Shown piece after piece: positions 58,736 to 64,000 of a stretch of DNA of 64,000 nucleotides. Positions within the stretch are counted from its first letter, which is position 1. Each line of letters opens with the position of its first letter. Source of the DNA: Cypionkella aquatica. GTDB taxonomy: Bacteria > Pseudomonadota > Alphaproteobacteria > Rhodobacterales > Rhodobacteraceae. The stretch lies in contig NZ_BSPP01000005.1 of assembly GCF_030161095.1 (NCBI RefSeq), positions 62,001 to 126,000 on the forward strand, in the 5' to 3' direction. A program made the position numbers and the translations under genes. The notes under the pieces are model-generated. The model had not been told where the DNA came from. It did no database searches and saw only the letters and a list, made by a program, of their open reading frames with translations.

Positions 58736-58783
58736 CCGCCCCTTCCCCCGTGACCGCCACTTCCTGAAAGACCAAAGGATACC

Positions 58784-59149
58784 ATGATCGACCTTTCCGT
58801 GTTCACCGCCCTTGCCGGCATCGACATCGGCGCGCTTGCCGACAAACCCACCAGCCTGACCCCGGGCCAGCAAGAGGCCGCAACCTCGCTCTGGGAATCG
58901 CCCGATGGCGCGCTGGATATCGGCGTTTGGGAATGTTCGCCCGGCAGCTTTACCGCCGATCGGTCGGCCGCAGCCGAGTTTTGCTACTTTCTGCAAGGCA
59001 AAATCGTGATGACCCATCTCGATGGCACCCGCCGCACCTTGGGGCCGGGCGATGCGATCATGCTGCCGCGCGGCTGGAAAGGCACTTGGAAAATCGTCGA
59101 ACATACCCGCAAAATCTACGTCTTTCTGACAGATCCGGCACAGAGCTGA
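58784..59149 (+). CDS. Cupin-domain protein (Cupin_3/DUF861-like)
   Basis: 121 residues. A single cupin: WESPDGALDIGVWECSPGSFTADRSAAAEFCYFLQGKIVMTHLDGTRRTLGPGDAIMLPRGWKGTWKIVEHTRKIYVFL, with E-x-x-Y-type metal-binding motif shared with Cupin_3/DUF861 proteins found next to amine and ureide catabolic genes. AAAGGATACC provides the ribosome binding site. It follows the oxidase by 48 bp on the same strand. Role in the pathway unknown. Confidence 0.85.
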   Translation: MIDLSVFTALAGIDIGALADKPTSLTPGQQEAATSLWESPDGALDIGVWECSPGSFTADRSAAAEFCYFLQGKIVMTHLDGTRRTLGPGDAIMLPRGWKGTWKIVEHTRKIYVFLTDPAQS

Positions 59150-59168
59150 ACCACCCTAGGCGCAGGCC

Positions 59169-59334
59169 TTGCCCCCTAAAAAGGCAAACGCCAAGTACGA
59201 CACCATGATTGCCATGGCCGATGTGACGGCCAATGGCCCGTCCGTGCTTGCCAAAAACTCTGACCGCGCCGAACGAGACGCAATACCTGCCCCGCGCCGC
59301 CGCCGACCTCCCACACGCGCCATGGCGCCAGTGA
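59169..59334 (+). pseudogene. Remnant of a secernin / C69-family peptidase gene
   Basis: The frame from about 59196 reads YDTMIAMADVTANGPSVLAKNSDR, which aligns with the start of C69 peptidases/secernins (usually CDTMVA...AKNSDR). The nucleophile cysteine is replaced by Tyr (TAC at the expected TGC). After Asp of NSDR the frame shifts at about 59265 and continues in the next frame as APNETQYLPRAAADLPHA, also a C69 match, until a stop at 59332-59334. The remainder of the roughly 400-residue protein is absent. A dead remnant beside the amine operon. Confidence 0.75.
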
Positions 59335-59676
59335 TCTACGTGGCTATCGGCCACGCACACAAGCTTCTGTTTGCACCCTTTCTCCTGGTCTTTCTGTCAT
59401 GGCAAAGCCGCCAATCCCGCTGCCTAACCCCCGCCCCCCTGCCACAGCCGCGTTGGCCATAACTGCGTCCCCAAAAACATCGCATGCCTCAGCTCCACCA
59501 GCGCCTGAACCAACCCCGCCCCACAAGGACCACCCCAACACAATCATCGTTGCACCACACGCACACCCAGCAATCACCATTGCAAACCGCCCAAATCCTG
59601 CCCTAATCTGCCGCCATCGCATCGGGCACCGCGTGAAAAAACCGCGCCGCCGCCACCCAGGATCAGGACAGAACAC
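59335..59676. other. Intergenic region after the secernin remnant
   Basis: About 340 bp. One minus-strand frame (59344-59676) contains a hydrophobic stretch (GRFAMVIAGCACGATMIVLGW), but it lacks a credible start signal and other family marks. The rest is GC-rich with no recognisable gene. The promoter of the Gfo/Idh/MocA gene must lie at the right end. Confidence 0.4.
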
Positions 59677-60663
59677 ATGGCAGAAAAAATTCGTTGGGGC
59701 ATCCTCGCAACTGGCTGGATCGCCGAGCTATTCGTCAAAGACCTCACCATGATCGGCAGCAGCGTCACCGCCGTAGGCTCGCGCACCGCCGCCAGCGCCA
59801 CCCGCTTTGCCACCGAATTCGGCATCCCCACCGCGCATGCCAGCTACGAAGCCCTCGCCGCCGATCCGAATGTGGACATCATCTATATCGCAACACCGCA
59901 TCCGCAACACATCACCGCTGCTAAACTGGCCCTGAACGCGGGCAAACATATTCTGGTCGAAAAACCCTTCACAATCAACGCAACCGAAGCCGCCGAGATC
60001 ACCGCCCTTGCCAAGGCAAAGGGCCTGCTGGTGCTCGAAGCGATGTGGACGCGCTTTCTGCCGCATATGCTGCGCATCCGCGAGATCATCGCGGCAGGCA
60101 CTCTGGGCGAGATCCGTTCGATCACCGCCGATCACCGCCAGAAACTGCCCGATGACCCAAAACACCGCCTGAACGCACTGGAACTTGGCGGCGGCGCGCT
60201 GCTGGATCTGGGCATCTACCCGATCTCACTCACCTACGATATCTTGGGCAAACCCGATGCGGTGCAGGCCGAGGCCACCTTCCGCGCCACCGGTGCAGAT
60301 GCGCAAATAGCCACCATCTTCCACTATGCCTCGGGTGCCATCGCCACCTCACTGTCATCTTCTGACAGTGCAGGCCCCAACCGCGCCTGCATTGTCGGTA
60401 CCAAAGGCCGCATCGAGATCGACCGCGTATGGTATGAACCCACAAGCTTTCGCGTATACAGCAACGACAACGCGGTGATTGAGACCTTTGATCAACCCCG
60501 CGCCGGGCGCGGCATGCAATATCAGGCACAAGAGGCCGAGGCGCTGATCACCGCAGGCAAAACCGCCAGCACAATCCTGTCGCCGGAAGAGACCGTGCAA
60601 ATCATGCAAACCCTTGACGAATTGCGCGCCCAGATCGGCCTGAAATACCCGACCGAGGCTTAA
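59677..60663 (+). CDS. Gfo/Idh/MocA-family oxidoreductase
   Basis: 328 residues. The N-terminal Rossmann fold has IRWGILATGWIAELFVKDL (GxxxxGxxA-like) and the motif EKPFTINATEA, typical of the family (EKP). The C-terminal part with DLGIYPISLTYDILG is the substrate-binding beta domain. Members oxidise or reduce sugars, cyclitols, dihydrodiols and related compounds with NAD(P); the exact substrate cannot be read. GGACAG provides the ribosome binding site. Confidence 0.9.
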   Translation: MAEKIRWGILATGWIAELFVKDLTMIGSSVTAVGSRTAASATRFATEFGIPTAHASYEALAADPNVDIIYIATPHPQHITAAKLALNAGKHILVEKPFTINATEAAEITALAKAKGLLVLEAMWTRFLPHMLRIREIIAAGTLGEIRSITADHRQKLPDDPKHRLNALELGGGALLDLGIYPISLTYDILGKPDAVQAEATFRATGADAQIATIFHYASGAIATSLSSSDSAGPNRACIVGTKGRIEIDRVWYEPTSFRVYSNDNAVIETFDQPRAGRGMQYQAQEAEALITAGKTASTILSPEETVQIMQTLDELRAQIGLKYPTEA

Positions 60664-60683
60664 CGCCCGTCGAGAAAACCGGA

Positions 60684-60859
60684 AAGGCGGTGGCACCCCA
60701 GATGCCGCCGCCCATTCGTATGCATAAAAAGGTCTTCCAGAGGGTAAAAGTCTTCTGGGGATAAAAGGTTTCGGTAAAAAAGTCGCCGCCAATCGTGCCG
60801 TGCTATACCCTCTTGATACCGCGCAGCCCCTCCCATGCGCATACCCAAATTGCGGTAGA
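60684..60859 (-). ncRNA. Candidate small RNA, copy A of a duplicated module
   Basis: On the minus strand the module begins with a box TCTACCGCAATTTGGGTATG (plus 60839-60859), continues through variable sequence including AAACCTTT, and ends with a perfect-stem hairpin (GGCGGCGGCA...TGCCACCGCC, plus 60686-60712) followed by TTTCC. The same order occurs in copy B. A promoter could not be fixed, so the call is tentative. Confidence 0.4.
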
Positions 60860-60921
60860 GCGGCAGATAAAATCGCCAAAACCTCACCTCACTGCCCTTT
60901 CCCCGCAAAACCACCCCGCAG

Positions 60922-60952
60922 TTGCTCTTTTTCAAATACTCCCGCCGGAGGC
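60922..60952 (-). repeat. REP-like element, single half-site (copy 4)
   Basis: 31 bp ending in CTCCCGCCGGAGGC; the reverse complement matches the left arm and flank of copy 2 (20534-20564) with one difference. No partner arm is found nearby, so it is a lone half of the palindrome. Confidence 0.8.
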
Positions 60953-61120
60953 TCCAACCGCTCAGCCAAGAGCTACCCTCGGCGGCATCGAGCCGCCTCA
61001 TCTGGCTGCTGCCGCACCACACGCGACGCGGTCGCAAAGTTAATCCCCGGCAGCGCCGTTCAAAGGGGCTCGATGCCCCTGCGGACGGCAGCACGGCTCA
61101 GATCAGATCGCAGAAAGCAG

Positions 61121-61260
61121 AAAGGCGGCGGCACCCCAGATGCCACCGCCCATTCTTCAGGGGAAAACTGCTTGATTTTTAAAGGTTTCAGCTAAGCTTA
61201 TTCAACATGACCCGTGATAGCCGCCCAACCCTGGCCCCCGCATACCCAAATTGCGGTAGA
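61121..61260 (-). ncRNA. Candidate small RNA, copy B of a duplicated module
   Basis: Same arrangement as copy A: box TCTACCGCAATTTGGGTATG (plus 61240-61260), a variable middle with AAACCTTT (plus about 61180-61190), and a terminal hairpin GGCGGTGGCA...TGCCGCCGCC (plus about 61124-61150) then TTTCTGCTTTC on the minus strand. The hairpin and its loop are nearly identical to copy A while the middle is diverged. Confidence 0.4.
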
Positions 61261-61352
61261 CGCCGAAATTTTCTCGCCCGTTGCACGCGCAGACCACAAA
61301 AATCCAAACCACAAACATCCAAACCCCAAGCCCTATCGCGCAACCGATCGCC

Positions 61353-63128
61353 TCAGCGTCTTGGCAAAAACCGTTCCAACAGCCCAAACACCCGTGGCCA
61401 TTCCTTGAAGAACAACAACTGCCCGGTGTTCGGCACAAAGCTGATGTCCAGATGAGTGTACTCCGCCATCAGCTCGCGGATGGTCTGCACCGGGGTTTGC
61501 GGGTCTTGATCGCCTTGCAACAACACCACCGGCACCTGCACCCGCTTGACCAGATGCGACCAATCCTTCTCCGATCCGATACATTCGCGGGTAAAGGCTT
61601 CCGAGGCCAAAATCCGCTCGCCCAGACAGACTTCAGACCCCGCCAGCATCGCTTCACGAATTTCAGGATCGGCAAAGGCCTCCATATCGGCGGGCGAGCC
61701 ACCATTGACCTGCGCGAAGAACTTTTCTTTGCCCAAGCGCCGCGCCAAGGAAAATCCGGCTTTGACCAGAAACGGCAGAATTTTCGGCGCATAGCGGGCA
61801 TTGGCAAGGATAAACCGCTGCCATTTGTCCATCCGCTCATATTGCACCGGGGTGCGCAGAGGCAGCTGACAGGCGCAGCCGAGGATCCCGGTCACCATCT
61901 CGGGCCGCTCAAGGCTCAGGCTCATCGCGAACCGCAGATCAGCGCCCAAAGCGATCACCGCCGTCCGCCGCACACCCAGATGCTCCAGCACCGCGATGTA
62001 ATCCGCCGTAACCCCCTCCAGATGGCCCACGCCCTTTGGATGCAACTCGGTGCGACCATAGCCTGCCCGCACCGGCACAATCACCCGCATCCCCATCCGC
62101 CGCGCCGCACGTTCCGCACTCGCAGGCCAGCGGATCAAGCCGAAATCCAGATGCATGAACACACAAGGCGCGCCAGAGGGGTTGCCAAACTCGATCCACT
62201 CCAACCGCCGCCCGTCCAAGTCCCGCATCTGTTGAAACGACAGCGCTTCCAACGTGCCGGGCTTGGCCACCACCACCGCGCCCTCCGAGGGCAGCACCGC
62301 CACATCCATCAACCCGAGCACCACCCGCACCAGCTCGGATTGGCTGTGGGTCTCGGTCTTGGCCAGGATCGAGCGGACCTGTGTGCGCACCGTTTCCGCC
62401 GACCGCCCCCGGGCCTCAGCGATATCCTTCACCGGCAGGCCCAAGGTGATGCCGCGCACGATCTCGACTTCCGCCGCCGTCAACCCGAAGGCCTCTTGCA
62501 CCGTCACCTCAAACCCCTCGGGCCAGACCAGTTCTGTGGACATCACCAGCGCCAAAGGCTTTGGCCCCGGGCTTTCCACTGGCCCCACCCGCACGATCAC
62601 CGGGCTGCCGGTCTTGGTAGAGCGCATCCGCAGCGTCACCACCTTTTCCGCCCGGCCACTGGCAACCGACGCAATCACCCCACGCAGCAGCGCAATATCT
62701 TCCGCCTCAAACGGCAGATCGGACAGCCGCGCGCCGGTCCCCAGCCCAAAAGCTACCGCCGCAGGCCGGTTATGCCCCGCAAGCACCGCCCCGCCATCCG
62801 ACAAAAACGCAGCCGAGCGCGGAATATCCTCCAGCACCGAGCGGTACGCCCCATCCTCACGCGTTGCTTCAAACCGATCCAGAAACACCGAGGCCCGCGC
62901 CATATGCGCTTCCATCTCGGGGTCTTCCAATTGCACCGGATCATGGCTTGGCCCCGCGCGCAGCGGCGCGATCCGCCCCTCCCAGACATCGACCAGATCT
63001 TCCAGCCGGATCGGATCAAGCGCCACCTCATAGAGCCGATCCACGATCTCGGCTCTATGTTCGCGCGATGGGGCCTGCGCGGCGTCAGCTGGGGACTTCG
63101 GCTCGGACATGCGCATTTGGTGGCGCAT
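61353..63128 (-). CDS. LuxR-type HTH regulator fused to a degenerate alpha/beta-hydrolase domain
   Basis: About 591 residues. Residues about 1-210 form an N-terminal domain with PAS-like look; a LuxR/GerE HTH follows at about 214-270 (FGLTAAEVEIVRGITLGLPVKDIAEARGRSAETVRTQVRSILAK). The C-terminal about 300 residues have an alpha/beta-hydrolase fold (CVFMHLDFGLIRWPAS, RRTAVIALGADLRFAM, VVLLQGDQDPQTPVQTIRELM, SFVPNTGQLLFFKEWP). The nucleophile elbow reads LGADLR, with Asp397 where GxSxG has Ser, and the catalytic His is replaced by Gln570. It may be a small-molecule receptor rather than an enzyme. Start is uncertain among 63128, 63116 and 63110. Confidence 0.88.
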   Translation of the reverse strand: MRHQMRMSEPKSPADAAQAPSREHRAEIVDRLYEVALDPIRLEDLVDVWEGRIAPLRAGPSHDPVQLEDPEMEAHMARASVFLDRFEATREDGAYRSVLEDIPRSAAFLSDGGAVLAGHNRPAAVAFGLGTGARLSDLPFEAEDIALLRGVIASVASGRAEKVVTLRMRSTKTGSPVIVRVGPVESPGPKPLALVMSTELVWPEGFEVTVQEAFGLTAAEVEIVRGITLGLPVKDIAEARGRSAETVRTQVRSILAKTETHSQSELVRVVLGLMDVAVLPSEGAVVVAKPGTLEALSFQQMRDLDGRRLEWIEFGNPSGAPCVFMHLDFGLIRWPASAERAARRMGMRVIVPVRAGYGRTELHPKGVGHLEGVTADYIAVLEHLGVRRTAVIALGADLRFAMSLSLERPEMVTGILGCACQLPLRTPVQYERMDKWQRFILANARYAPKILPFLVKAGFSLARRLGKEKFFAQVNGGSPADMEAFADPEIREAMLAGSEVCLGERILASEAFTRECIGSEKDWSHLVKRVQVPVVLLQGDQDPQTPVQTIRELMAEYTHLDISFVPNTGQLLFFKEWPRVFGLLERFLPRR

Positions 63129-63290
63129 GCTTGACGTTCCGGCAAGTAAAATCCTGTCGCCGCAACGCAGCAAACACGGCTTATCTTGCGTTTTGCCAAC
63201 CAGCCCGCCACCGCCCCTTTCCGTTGCCCTGCAGATTGCCTAAGAATACCGCCAAACCGCCCGCGAAATTCCCGCCAAAGGACCCTGCCC

Positions 63291-63953
63291 ATGATCACGC
63301 TTTACGGTGTTTACCGCTCTCGCGCCTCGCGCCCGCTGTGGCTTTTGGCTGAACTGGGCCTGCCCTTCACCCATGTGCCGGTGATCCAAAGCTATCGGCT
63401 GAAATCCGATCCCACCGCAGCCGACGCGCCGCTGAACACCGCCACCCAAAGCTTTCTGGCCGTCAACCCGCAAGGCCAAATTCCGGCCTATACCGAGGAT
63501 GATCTGGTGCTGACCGAAAGCCTTGCGATCACCCTGCATATCGCGCGCTGCCACGGCGGCGCTTTGGGGCCGCAAAGCAACGCCGAAGCCGCGTTGATGG
63601 AGCAGTGGTCGCTGTTTGCCGCCACTTCGGTGGAAACCCCGGCGCTGGAAATCCTCTATATCATCGGCGATGGCGGCGACAAAACCGCCGAGGGTCAGGC
63701 CAGCATCGCGATCAATGCCGAGAAACTGCGCCGCCCGCTCGCCCGTCTGCAATCCCATCTCGCGGCGCATGACTGGCTGATCGGCGACCGCTTTACCGCC
63801 GCTGATATCAATGTCGCCGAGGTCGTCCGCTATGCGCAAAGCCACCCCAGCCTGCTGGACGAGTTTCCGGCGGTGAAATCATGGCTTGAACGCTGCCAAG
63901 CCCGCCCCGCCTTTCAATCCATGTGGCAAGCCCGCGCCGCCGAACCCGCATAA
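63291..63953 (+). CDS. Glutathione S-transferase family protein
   Basis: 220 residues. The thioredoxin-like N-terminal domain (MITLYGVYRSRASRPLWLLAELGLPFTHVPV) carries the SRASR glutathione site region, with VNPQGQIPAYTEDDLVLTESLAITLHIAR (cis-Pro and the E-S gamma-Glu contact). The C-terminal helical domain includes the conserved capping box FTAADINVAEVVRYA. AAAGGA precedes the ATG at 63291. It conjugates or reduces electrophiles; substrate unknown. It is divergent from the LuxR-hydrolase gene across about 160 bp. Confidence 0.93.
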   Translation: MITLYGVYRSRASRPLWLLAELGLPFTHVPVIQSYRLKSDPTAADAPLNTATQSFLAVNPQGQIPAYTEDDLVLTESLAITLHIARCHGGALGPQSNAEAALMEQWSLFAATSVETPALEILYIIGDGGDKTAEGQASIAINAEKLRRPLARLQSHLAAHDWLIGDRFTAADINVAEVVRYAQSHPSLLDEFPAVKSWLERCQARPAFQSMWQARAAEPA

Positions 63954-64000
63954 CCCCTGCAGCCGCTAAAACCCTGAACCATCATATCCAGTAGGGTGCG

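Larger units (their letters stand above)
60664..61352. other. Long intergenic region with duplicated hairpin module
   Basis: About 690 bp between convergent genes. It contains two copies of a module described separately (60684-60859 and 61121-61260) and the REP-like site at 60922. Minus-strand frames here (for example one ending at 60660) read through the repeats and look non-coding. No protein gene was found. Confidence 0.7.

Noticed and set aside
59344-59676. Small hydrophobic protein on the minus strand
   Set aside because: One hydrophobic stretch but no start signal, overlap with the promoter region of the next gene and no recognised family.
60660-61094. 144-residue minus-strand reading frame
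   Set aside because: It runs through the REP-like site and the duplicated module and shares only the YRNLGMR stretch with a second frame, which follows from the DNA repeat.

Overview
The window looks like a chromosomal segment of an alphaproteobacterium of the Rhodobacteraceae (Rhodobacter/Gemmobacter-like). The DNA is GC-rich with dense, mostly short operons. Family-typical markers include an MmcB repair protein, a DUF1467 protein, a 6S RNA gene facing a salt-stress outer-membrane protein gene, and a tRNA-His built in the unusual alphaproteobacterial way (no G-1, U72, A73). No phage, plasmid, integrase, transposase, CRISPR array or rRNA operon was recognised.

Layout. 1-5 kb: 3'-truncated tex, tRNA-His, small conserved genes, mmcB, 6S RNA convergent with a DUF481 (SspA-like) gene. 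4.8-8.1 kb: minus-strand riboflavin/NusB cluster (ribE, ribB with a degenerate GTP-cyclohydrolase half, ribH, nusB, a META-domain lipoprotein). 8.3-12.9 kb: capsule cluster (KpsS-like, Wza/KpsD-like exporter, two-domain KpsC). 13-16.6 kb: MarR-type regulator, sdhE with an XRE gene, aspartate aminotransferase and small genes. 16.8-25.1 kb: MATE pump, 5-formyl-THF cyclo-ligase, DCC protein, DgkA, YigZ, M48 lipoprotein, nitroreductase, CysZ-like protein, DUF1467, methylmalonyl-CoA epimerase, a response regulator and a lone Flp-like pilin. 25.1-34.7 kb: aspS with a foreign-looking internal insert, pabC/pabB, an amino-acid permease and carB. 34.7-35.4 kb: an AT-richer pair of unknown genes. 35.9-42.6 kb: DEAD-box helicase, a conserved small protein, tdk, an EamA exporter, an acyl-CoA synthetase and a degenerate M48-like membrane protein. 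42.8-48.7 kb: SPOR protein, then a nucleoside-salvage operon cdd-deoA-deoB-add-upp. 48.8-52.4 kb: a VOC-cupin fusion and maeB. 52.7-59.2 kb: an amine-catabolism-like operon (XRE-cupin regulator, polyamine-type ABC transporter, PuuB-like oxidase, cupin). 59.2-64 kb: a broken secernin-like gene, a Gfo/Idh/MocA oxidoreductase, an intergenic region with a duplicated hairpin module (possible paired sRNAs), a LuxR regulator fused to a degenerate alpha/beta-hydrolase, and a GST.

Most genes are core metabolism. The more unusual material is: the AspS insert, the LuxR/degenerate-hydrolase fusion, the duplicated module at 60.68-61.26 kb, a dispersed palindromic repeat family (four sites), the triple 14-bp palindrome array at 42.63 kb, the start-codon hairpin of tdk, the low-GC gene pair, and the PuuR/PuuB-like operon that lacks the glutamylation enzymes. 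All calls rest on reading the sequence and family knowledge; no database search was run.
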